Source: Chitinophagales bacterium
GTDB taxonomy: Bacteria > Bacteroidota > Bacteroidia > Chitinophagales > Saprospiraceae
DNA length: 40,142 nt
Direction of reading: 5' to 3'
NCBI GenBank assembly: GCA_013297745.1
Contig: JAAFIM010000031.1
Location: 1 to 40,142 of the forward strand
Of the stretch, positions 1 through 6,324 are shown piece after piece (the stretch's first letter is position 1; each line of letters opens with the position of its first letter). A model generated the notes under the pieces. That model worked only from the letters and a program-made list of their open reading frames with translations. It made no database searches and was not told where the DNA came from. Both the position numbers and the translations under genes were made by a program.

Positions 1-41
1 GTGTAAGTTTTTAATCACCAATAAATTATTCCTGATACTTA

Positions 42-82
42 AAAACAAAAAAACGCCACCAGCACAAGCCAGCAGCGTTTTG
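42..82 (-). terminator. Rho-independent terminator of the T9SS protein gene at 105-1583
   Basis: On the minus strand positions 81-50 form a 14-bp stem (outer part AAAACGC/GCGTTTT, inner part with several G-U pairs) around a TTGT loop. A T-rich run follows at 49-41. It sits 23 bases past the stop codon of the neighbouring gene. Confidence 0.8.
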
Positions 83-104
83 TATAAAACTTTGAAAGTT
101 ATAA

Positions 105-1583
105 TTATTTAGCAATTTGTACGCGACGAGTAACTACTCCCGCTGCGCTGCGGATTTGCATTAGATAGAAACCATTAGCTAAATCTGCTGTGTTGATTTG
201 TGCTTGAGTTTGGTTGATATTTTGTTGGATACTCACCACTTGACCAAGCGCGTTGATGATGCTGATAGATTCAATTTCCAACTCGCTTTTTACATTGAAT
301 AAAGCAGCCGAAGGGTTAGGGAATACCACTACAGCGTAGTTAGCGTTTTGGTACTCGCGCACATTTACAAATATAATCTCTTGAACGTCAGCCATATTTC
401 TCGCCCATACATTGTAGAACGAATCAAAAGGAGTAGCTGGGTCAGATTGTCTGCCTACACCCGTGATGTTGAATGAATCTGCTGTATAAGTAGCCCCAGC
501 CAAATCTGTATCGCCATCAAAACGAACATAAACTGTGTCTGTACCGCTCAAGAAACGAAGCGTTGCACCTGTAGCGTCAGCGATAACCGTATCCACTATG
601 CGCAAATTAGTAAAACGAACCAATTTATTCTCTGTCATTTCTGTAGCTACAGTCGCTGCCATAGGCGTAACCAAAGCATTGCCAGAACTTGCTACAATAA
701 TTGTATCAGGAGAGAATTGCAACAAGCCTCTAAATTGAGATACACGACCGCGAATATGCAAAGAGTCGCCGCGCATAGGCGCATAACCAGCCACATCAGA
801 AGAAGCGAAAACGGTAATACCTACATTATTACTGTTGATAAACGCAAAATCTACCCCAGCACCGCCGCGGAAATCGCCACTATGTACAATAGCGCGAATT
901 TCACAATAAACGTTAGCAGAATCCGCTAATCCGCTAGCATCCAAATTATTGATAGCATCTATAGTATAAACAGGATAAGATTGCGCCACACAGCTTTCAG
1001 CCATACCAGGAGAACCCAAAAGAGGGCGGAATGAACTATCTGGTTGCATAATCATCACGCCTGTATTGCGAGTGGAAACACTCCAATTCACTGCATTGTT
1101 ATTATCTGCTGCTGGATTACACAATATAAGCGAAGGACCATTGCCATCCGCTGCTGCTGGCCAAGGGGTAGCGTCATCATAAGCTACTGAATCCACAACT
1201 GTACCATTCGCCATAAAAATTTTAATAGAGCTAGGAGATGGATTATTTCCTAATCCTGCTGCATTTCTCCATTGACGAGGATATACGCTCATACCAAATT
1301 GTCTGTACACAGCCGAATCATTAACAGCCGTAACTAAATACGCACCAGCAGCCAAAGGAGTAGAACCTACAAAACTATCTTTTACCAAAGGCGCACCACC
1401 AAAAGTGATGTAATATCCGTTCAAATCTACTGTGCTAGAACCAGCGTTATAGATTTCTATAAATTCCAAAGAATCCGCATTTGCTTCAGGCGGATTGTAA
1501 GAAATTTCGGTGATGACAATTTGCGCATTGGCCGCAGCTACCATACCAAGACCTGCGAATAGCGAAGTAATGAATTTTTTCAT
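105..1583 (-). CDS. T9SS-exported protein with lamin-tail domain and OB-like region
   Basis: This 492-residue protein begins with a signal peptide (MKKFITSLFAGLGMVAAANA). Residues about 22-130 look like a lamin-tail domain: VITEISYNPP, then EFIEIYNAGSSTVDLNGYYI, the usual opening strands of that fold. Residues about 210-300 (GDSLHIRGRVSQFRGLLQF) resemble the extracellular OB-fold domains that often follow lamin-tail domains in Bacteroidota. Residues 418-492 are a T9SS type A sorting domain, with VVVFPNPS, a central IINALGQVV strand and FYLMQI near the end. The protein is therefore predicted to cross the outer membrane by the type IX system and to be surface-attached or released. Its target is unknown. 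No nuclease or other catalytic domain is visible. It is a single-gene unit with its own terminator, divergent from the lipoprotein gene at 1758. Confidence 0.85.
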   Translation of the reverse strand: MKKFITSLFAGLGMVAAANAQIVITEISYNPPEANADSLEFIEIYNAGSSTVDLNGYYITFGGAPLVKDSFVGSTPLAAGAYLVTAVNDSAVYRQFGMSVYPRQWRNAAGLGNNPSPSSIKIFMANGTVVDSVAYDDATPWPAAADGNGPSLILCNPAADNNNAVNWSVSTRNTGVMIMQPDSSFRPLLGSPGMAESCVAQSYPVYTIDAINNLDASGLADSANVYCEIRAIVHSGDFRGGAGVDFAFINSNNVGITVFASSDVAGYAPMRGDSLHIRGRVSQFRGLLQFSPDTIIVASSGNALVTPMAATVATEMTENKLVRFTNLRIVDTVIADATGATLRFLSGTDTVYVRFDGDTDLAGATYTADSFNITGVGRQSDPATPFDSFYNVWARNMADVQEIIFVNVREYQNANYAVVVFPNPSAALFNVKSELEIESISIINALGQVVSIQQNINQTQAQINTADLANGFYLMQIRSAAGVVTRRVQIAK

Positions 1584-1629
1584 CGCAATAATAATGTGTT
1601 TTAATTTTAAAAAATTGAAAATTGCAGCG

Positions 1630-1637
1630 CAAAAATA
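1630..1637 (-). promoter_or_regulatory. Candidate -7 box for the T9SS gene at 105-1583
   Basis: The minus strand reads TATTTTTG, matching the Bacteroidota -7 consensus TAnnTTTG, 46 bases upstream of the start codon. I see no TTTG at the expected 19-21 base spacing, so this is weak support. Confidence 0.35.
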
Positions 1638-1687
1638 CCGCTTTTATCCATTTATTCCGCTTTTGAATGTTATTTTTAGATTAAATT

Positions 1688-1718
1688 TTTGCTAATTTTC
1701 CAAAAAATCTTACTTTTG
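1688..1718 (+). promoter_or_regulatory. Bacteroidota-type promoter for the 1758-3694 gene set
   Basis: TTTG at 1688-1691, a 19-base spacer and TACTTTTG at 1711-1718 match TTTG-N19-TAnnTTTG exactly. The expected transcript start is near 1725, giving a leader of about 30 bases before the ATG at 1758. This supports the internal ATG over the upstream in-frame one at 1689, which would lie inside the promoter. Confidence 0.75.
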
Positions 1719-1757
1719 CCTAATTTTTTAGCTATTTTATCCATTTTTTTTAAATAT

Positions 1758-2492
1758 ATGTACAAATTTTCGCTATTTTTGGGCTTGTTTTTAAGCCTAT
1801 TCATACACAGTTGCGCCCCTGCTATTTGGCAATTAACGGACGCCACAACCAATCCCCAAGCGTTAAACAATGCTTTTGGCAAACAAAATACCAACACAGA
1901 AAATAATGCTGCCCCCAGCAATGTATGGGTAGATATGCAACGTCATTATGTATATGCGGGCATACCCAATCGCATTCGGATTTTGAACGGTGGCGAACCC
2001 AGTTTGTCTGTTGGTACTATCAAAGAAACTGATAATATAGGCGAGTACTTTATCGAAGTGGATATGCCCGGTATCGTGACCGAATTGAGTAGTAATATCA
2101 TCAGCAAATCCAACGAAACCAAAGTGGAAAAGATAATGTACACAGTTTTGCCCTTGCCTATGCCAGAATGGCGAATTGCAGGTTTGCAAAATGGAAAAAT
2201 GCTAGCTAAAGATTTTCGCAGCTTGCGCAATTTTGAACTAATTTCTACAGCTGTAGGCGAAAAAACGGCGGTCATCAATTGCACTTGTTTAGGTTTTAAA
2301 GTGCTAAAAATAGATAGCAAAAACCAACGCAGCGAAACCAATAATCCCAATGCTGAATTTAGCCCCGAAGTCATCAATCTACTCAATACAGCCACCACAG
2401 GGGATATTTTTATCATACAGCAGCTCAAAACCCAATGCTCCCCCAAAGATAGAACAAGAATAATGCAAAGTTTAGCTATAGAAATTATCTAA
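1758..2492 (+). CDS. Lipoprotein resembling the GldM C-terminal region
   Basis: I place the start at the ATG at 1758 (MYKFSLFLGLFLSLF), giving 244 residues. An in-frame ATG at 1689 overlaps the promoter. The leader ends in a lipobox-like IHSC, so the protein is probably lipidated on that Cys. The mature part looks like the last two domains of the gliding/T9SS motor protein GldM: an early VYAGIPNRIRILNGG segment, a central strand-rich part, and a final FSPEVINLLNTATTGDIFII segment resembling the GldM ending FSPxVxxxIxxxxxGDxxxF. It lacks the transmembrane helix and the long N-terminal half of GldM. Role is unknown; a periplasmic or outer-membrane accessory part is possible. It is first in a probable operon, with 15 bases to the next gene. 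The family call rests on motif recall, not a search. Confidence 0.55.
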   Translation: MYKFSLFLGLFLSLFIHSCAPAIWQLTDATTNPQALNNAFGKQNTNTENNAAPSNVWVDMQRHYVYAGIPNRIRILNGGEPSLSVGTIKETDNIGEYFIEVDMPGIVTELSSNIISKSNETKVEKIMYTVLPLPMPEWRIAGLQNGKMLAKDFRSLRNFELISTAVGEKTAVINCTCLGFKVLKIDSKNQRSETNNPNAEFSPEVINLLNTATTGDIFIIQQLKTQCSPKDRTRIMQSLAIEII

Positions 2493-2507
2493 ACCCAAAC
2501 TACTATT

Positions 2508-2909
2508 TTGAAAAATAAGCCATCTTTTTTCCTTTTGCATATCTTTTTGCCCTTGTTATTGGGTAGTTTGGCATATTTTTTGCTAAGAGCAGAAGCCATT
2601 CTATTGCTTGATTGGTTATATATCCAACCCGTTTATACAGGCAATGGGCAAGAAACCAATTTTTTGTATCAAATACTAGCCTACAACTTAGCCGATGCGC
2701 TGTGGTTATATGCTTTTTTGGCTACTTTATCCCTTATTTGGGCTGAAGACCCAACCCGAAGATATTGGCAAATTGGTATTTATATTTTAGCTATCATCAG
2801 CGAAATTGCACAATACTATCAAATCATAAACGGTACAGGTGATTGGGCTGATGTTATGGCTTATTCTTTAGCATTTTTTATTTTTTATTTTATAATTCAA
2901 AAACAATAA
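2508..2909 (+). CDS. Small VanZ-like membrane protein
   Basis: This is a 133-residue, very hydrophobic protein with four predicted transmembrane segments (about residues 6-26, 60-78, 86-103 and 112-130). The start is a TTG at 2508 (reading MKNKPSFF); there is no suitable ATG. The final part, GTGDWADVMAYSLAFF, is similar to the VanZ family pattern in which an acidic D-x-x-D pair precedes the last helix. VanZ-like proteins have no settled biochemical role outside teicoplanin resistance, and resistance should not be assumed here. It lies 15 bases after the GldM-like lipoprotein and 2 bases before the next gene, so the three are almost certainly co-transcribed. Confidence 0.65.
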   Translation: MKNKPSFFLLHIFLPLLLGSLAYFLLRAEAILLLDWLYIQPVYTGNGQETNFLYQILAYNLADALWLYAFLATLSLIWAEDPTRRYWQIGIYILAIISEIAQYYQIINGTGDWADVMAYSLAFFIFYFIIQKQ

Positions 2910-2911
2910 CA

Positions 2912-3694
2912 ATGAATTTCTTCAAAAAAACAACGGTCAAAACAGCCTTATCCTTAGTGGCATTGGGCTTATTTTCAACCTTCTTTGTAGCTTCTGGCAA
3001 AGGCGGCGGCAACAAACCCAAAGAGGCTAAAGTGGTAGAAACTCGCGTAAGTCCCCGCTTCGATTATACCCCACCCAGCAAAGCAGAAAAAGCTGGTATT
3101 ACTTTAGCTTTGGTAAAACCCAAATTTGCTAAAAGTTTTGAATATTCTACTGTAAGCCCTTTTAGCGAATTTGCACAAAATATGGGTAACGATTATGAAG
3201 AGTTGCTCACCTCCAAAGGTTATTCTTTGCGCGGTCCTTTCTTATCCAGAGATGAAATGGTATTCAACGACAAAGACCAAAGCAACTTGGTGCTAGAACC
3301 TGCTATAGAAGTAACCGTTAATACTTCTAACCTCAAAAGCCAACAAGTTACTAGTTTTAGTGCAAATGGCGGTGTAGCTTATCGTGCTAGCGGACAAATT
3401 ACCTTGACTGGTCAGTTCTCTTTTGTTTTGCTTTCTCCCAAACGCAATGAAAAAGTATGGGTGAAAACATTACCACTAGAAAACAAAACCATTATGCTAA
3501 CCAGCAAAACCAATTTCGATGCGCCTCCTTCATTCTCTGACTTGATGCGTGAAGATGTGGGTGTATATAATGAAGTAGCCAAAGCATTAGAAAGCTACTA
3601 TCCCGCAACGTTAGATTTAGGTTGGAGATTTCTTGAACCTGCTGAATTGCAACAGTTTAGTGCAGATGCCAAAAAAGCTGACGGCGGCAACTAA
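2912..3694 (+). CDS. Exported protein, possible HpaA (NLBH) family
   Basis: The 260-residue protein has a signal peptide (MNFFKKTTVKTALSLVALGL, cleavage near FVASG) but no lipobox Cys. A Lys/Gly-rich linker follows. The body has a pattern recalling Helicobacter HpaA: an early FDYTPPSK segment, a helix ending in ELLTSKGYSL, an acidic DKDQSN turn, then a strand-rich half (LVLEPAIEVTV, GQITLTGQFSFVLLSP). HpaA-family proteins are surface lipoproteins first described as haemagglutinins. The resemblance is judged by eye and could be wrong; otherwise this is an uncharacterised exported protein. It is last in the three-gene set, with a terminator 40 bases downstream. Confidence 0.45.
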   Translation: MNFFKKTTVKTALSLVALGLFSTFFVASGKGGGNKPKEAKVVETRVSPRFDYTPPSKAEKAGITLALVKPKFAKSFEYSTVSPFSEFAQNMGNDYEELLTSKGYSLRGPFLSRDEMVFNDKDQSNLVLEPAIEVTVNTSNLKSQQVTSFSANGGVAYRASGQITLTGQFSFVLLSPKRNEKVWVKTLPLENKTIMLTSKTNFDAPPSFSDLMREDVGVYNEVAKALESYYPATLDLGWRFLEPAELQQFSADAKKADGGN

Positions 3695-3734
3695 ACTTCA
3701 ATCAAGTAGATAACAAATATCATACTTTTTCAAT

Positions 3735-3770
3735 AAAAGGAAACTATTCGCAAGAGTGGTTTCCTTTTTT
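3735..3770 (+). terminator. Rho-independent terminator after the HpaA-like gene
   Basis: AAAAGGAAAC at 3735-3744 pairs with GTTTCCTTTT at 3759-3768. An inner stem closes on a GCAA tetraloop (3750-3753). A T run follows. Confidence 0.85.
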
Positions 3771-3848
3771 GTTATCACAACTTATTTTTTGGCGATAAAA
3801 ATTATACCAGTTTTAAAATAATTATATTTTAGTTTTTTAAATTAAAAT

Positions 3849-4048
3849 ACAGGTTTAGTTTCTACCTTTATGTTTTGCGCGGAAAAAGTAACAGGTTTAG
3901 TTTCTACCTTTATGTTTTGCGCGGAAAAAGTAACAGGTTTAGTTTCTACCTCTATGTTTTGCACGAAAAAAGTAACAGGTTTAGTTTCTACCTTTATGTT
4001 TTGCTAGTAAAAAGTAACAGGTTTAGTTTCTACCTTTATATTTTAATA
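3849..4048. repeat. Five-copy 42-bp tandem repeat
   Basis: Copies begin at 3849, 3891, 3933, 3975 and 4017, exactly 42 bases apart; the last is truncated. Each begins ACAGGTTTAGTTTCTACC and continues with TTTATGTTTTG and a purine-rich end. Copies 1 and 2 are nearly identical; copies 3 and 4 differ only at a few sites (CGCGG, CACGA, CTAGT). Within the unit AGG-TT-TAG can pair with CTA-CCT around a TTT loop. The period is a multiple of three, so the repeat stays open in one plus-strand frame, but I see no evidence that it is translated. The rest of the gap 3695-4149 holds the two flanking terminators and AT-rich DNA. Confidence 0.9.
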
Positions 4049-4082
4049 AAAATAAAACAAAGAAAATTATAAAATATGGTAT

Positions 4083-4124
4083 AAAAAAAGTGTTGAACAG
4101 CCTAATCATAAAGCTATTCAACAC
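4083..4124 (-). terminator. Rho-independent terminator after the GWxTD gene
   Basis: GTGTTGAA at 4090-4097 pairs with TTCAACAC at 4117-4124, with inner AGC/GCT pairing. On the minus strand a run of seven T follows (4089-4083). Confidence 0.85.
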
Positions 4125-4149
4125 CTAAAATAAAAAATATAATTCAATG

Positions 4150-5310
4150 CTAAATTTTACCTTTCCGCCAAAGCGATATGGTATAATCCCACACTTGACG
4201 ATATGCGCGGTCTCTATCCAAATAAAACAACTCCCCTATCCGCTCAAATACAAATTCTACAGGCTGGCGATTGTTTTGTTCTTTATAAAACCAAACCTCT
4301 TTGGAAGAGAACTTGCGCACTACAGTAGGCTGTCCAAAAATTATGTAAACAAGCCCTTTATCTGTTTGCCAACCCGATTGATAAGTGGTAAAATAAAAGT
4401 TGGCTTCTTCCACCCGTTGATAATATAGTTTCAACAACTGGCGCGCGCGTTCTTTATCTTTATTTCTGGCCAACCAAAAAGCGTCCAACTCTGCCTTTTT
4501 GTCTGTGGCGTTATTAATTTTATCAAATTCTTCATTTTTGCTGATATAACGAAGCGGTTGCAACAGGTCTCCCAAACGACTTGGGCGAGGAAAATCTGCA
4601 TTTTGAGCCGATATAAAACAACCTTTATTAGAATTGCTATCTGTTTGGATAAAATACACCCCTTCTTTATTAAAGATAAAATTTTTACCCGCTTCTACGA
4701 TTAGCAACTCTTCATAATTAGCCAACGGATTAAATCGGTTGGTTTCTGTGATATAAATAGCTTTGGCAGGTTGTAAAATGGCGGGAAAATACTTGATATA
4801 AAATTGTTTTGCGTTGCGGTCTCTATTGCTCAAACTGTAACTTTGGCTAGTATTGACAAACTTGGGCAAATGAAAAGCCCCATTCTCTAATATAAAAATG
4901 GATTGTTCGTTCTCTTGCGCGCGATTAGCCCACAAAATATCATAGTAGTTGAACCCGTTGCCGTTGGCTTGCACCTCTACAGCCCACAATTTTTTGTCGG
5001 CAGCTACGGGCAAATGTATTAAGGTTTGACGTTGATTAAAAACCAATTTTTGGCTGTTAAAAAACTGCTCACTCAACAATTTGCGCTCATTATACTCTTC
5101 ATAAACCCGCAAAGTAAGCGCAAAATCTTGTTCAAGTCCGTTGGCATTTAGCACCAAAAAGCTACTATCTTGTCGATGAAAAATGCGCGCTTGGATATTT
5201 TTGTTGGGAATATAAGGGCTTAAATCTCTTTGATACAATTGCCTATTTTGAGCCTGTAGCCCAAAGCAAAAGATTAAAATACTGCTTAAAAATACAAATT
5301 TTATATCCAT
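4150..5310 (-). CDS. GWxTD domain-containing protein
   Basis: The 386-residue protein starts with a signal peptide (MDIKFVFLSSILIFCFGLQA) and has the defining motif GWQTD at residues 313-317, within FYFTTYQSGWQTDKGLVYII, then the typical FGQP and EVWFYK segments. GWxTD proteins are exported proteins of Bacteroidota and a few other phyla and have no established biochemical function. The N-terminal 200 residues are strand-rich, consistent with a domain that binds another envelope component. The start lies 16 bases after the tatC stop codon, so the two genes are probably one transcript, ending at the hairpin at 4083-4124. Export is likely by the general Sec route, since the leader lacks a twin arginine. 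Confidence 0.9.
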   Translation of the reverse strand: MDIKFVFLSSILIFCFGLQAQNRQLYQRDLSPYIPNKNIQARIFHRQDSSFLVLNANGLEQDFALTLRVYEEYNERKLLSEQFFNSQKLVFNQRQTLIHLPVAADKKLWAVEVQANGNGFNYYDILWANRAQENEQSIFILENGAFHLPKFVNTSQSYSLSNRDRNAKQFYIKYFPAILQPAKAIYITETNRFNPLANYEELLIVEAGKNFIFNKEGVYFIQTDSNSNKGCFISAQNADFPRPSRLGDLLQPLRYISKNEEFDKINNATDKKAELDAFWLARNKDKERARQLLKLYYQRVEEANFYFTTYQSGWQTDKGLVYIIFGQPTVVRKFSSKEVWFYKEQNNRQPVEFVFERIGELFYLDRDRAYRQVWDYTISLWRKGKI

Positions 5311-5326
5311 ATTTTATTCAAAAAAA

Positions 5327-6172
5327 TTAGTAATTTTCTTTTTGTTCGTTGATTTGCCGCAAACGAGTTTGTCTTTTGGCCACGTTGATACTCAATTCGT
5401 AAAGCACATAAACAGGTATAGCCACAAAAATTTGACTGACTACATCAGGCGGGGTAATGATAGCAGCTATGATAAGAATAACCACTATAGCGTGGCGGCG
5501 ATATTCGCGCATAAATTCATCAGTGACCAAACCTACTTTTGACAAATAATGAATAACAATAGGCAATTGGAAAACAAGCCCTGTAGGAATAGTAAACATT
5601 ATCAAATAGTCTATAAAAGAGCTAGCTTGTATCAAATTGCCATCTGTGTTTATCATAGGCAAATCATAATTGACCAAAAAATTCACCCCAAAAGGACAAA
5701 CCACAAAATAACCAAAACTAACCCCCAATATAAACAAAAAACTACCCGCAGCTACCAAATTGCGCGCTGCTTTGCGTTCGGTGTCGTACAAACCAGGGCT
5801 TACAAACCGCCACAGTTCCCACAACAAATAAGGAAAAGCCACCACAATCCCCCCAAAAAAACAAACTTTGAGATGCAACATAAAGGTCTCGCCCATTTGC
5901 AAGGTTACCAATTTGATATTGCTAGGATTATAACAAAGCCCCTGCTCCAAGCCCAAATAAGGCGACAACCAACATAAAAATTGATAGGTTACAAAATCTT
6001 GTTTGACGGGCGCAAATAATATATGGTTGAATACAAAATCAGTAGCAAAGAATATAAAAACTCCCACCACAACTATGGCTATCAATGAGCGGATAATATG
6101 CATACGCAGCTCTTCCAAATGCTCACCGACAGACATTTCTTTTTCTGGATTATTTTTGTTTGAAATACTCAT
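5327..6172 (-). CDS. tatC: Sec-independent protein translocase TatC
   Basis: I use the ATG at 6172 (MSISNKNN), giving 281 residues; an upstream in-frame ATG at 6214 would overlap the candidate -7 box at 6203-6210. TatC is the membrane receptor for twin-arginine signal peptides in the Tat pathway, which exports folded proteins. The conserved cytoplasmic start EHLEELR is at residues 17-23, and LWRFVSPGLY follows the second transmembrane segment as in the family. Six membrane segments can be drawn, and the ITPPDVVSQ loop before the last is also typical. The tatA gene is not in this window. The insert between the first two membrane segments is longer than in E. coli, which is common in Bacteroidota. 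Confidence 0.95.
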   Translation of the reverse strand: MSISNKNNPEKEMSVGEHLEELRMHIIRSLIAIVVVGVFIFFATDFVFNHILFAPVKQDFVTYQFLCWLSPYLGLEQGLCYNPSNIKLVTLQMGETFMLHLKVCFFGGIVVAFPYLLWELWRFVSPGLYDTERKAARNLVAAGSFLFILGVSFGYFVVCPFGVNFLVNYDLPMINTDGNLIQASSFIDYLIMFTIPTGLVFQLPIVIHYLSKVGLVTDEFMREYRRHAIVVILIIAAIITPPDVVSQIFVAIPVYVLYELSINVAKRQTRLRQINEQKENY

Positions 6173-6202
6173 TTTAGGTTTTGATAATAAAAAATTGACG
6201 CG

Positions 6203-6210
6203 CAAAATTA
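6203..6210 (-). promoter_or_regulatory. Candidate -7 box for tatC
   Basis: The minus strand reads TAATTTTG (TAnnTTTG), 30 bases upstream of the chosen tatC start. No clear TTTG partner is seen. Confidence 0.4.
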
Positions 6211-6282
6211 GCAATAAATCCTATTTTTTTGCTATATAGATATATTTTTTCGCATTAAAAGCAATTTTAACCAGAAAAAGTT

Positions 6283-6290
6283 TAATTTTG
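6283..6290 (+). promoter_or_regulatory. Candidate -7 box for the TonB-dependent receptor
   Basis: TAATTTTG matches TAnnTTTG and lies 34 bases upstream of the ATG at 6325. The upstream element is not recognisable. It mirrors the box of the divergent tatC gene. Confidence 0.4.
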
Positions 6291-6324
6291 CGGCCTATTT
6301 TTACCAAAATTATAAAACCAAAAA

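Noticed and set aside
1946-2446. A 166-residue minus-strand frame opposite the GldM-like lipoprotein
   Set aside because: The plus strand has a promoter, signal peptide and family-like motifs; the reverse frame has none.
2508-2909. Antibiotic (teicoplanin) resistance through the VanZ-like gene
   Set aside because: VanZ-like domains are widespread with no resistance role, and no other van genes are present.
3849-4048. CRISPR array
   Set aside because: The period is regular, but the intervals between conserved parts are themselves repeated rather than unique spacers, and there are no cas genes.
3875-4072. A 65-residue protein with a 14-residue repeat
   Set aside because: It is the direct translation of the 42-bp tandem repeat. 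It has no start-site support, lies between two terminators and has no protein-like composition.
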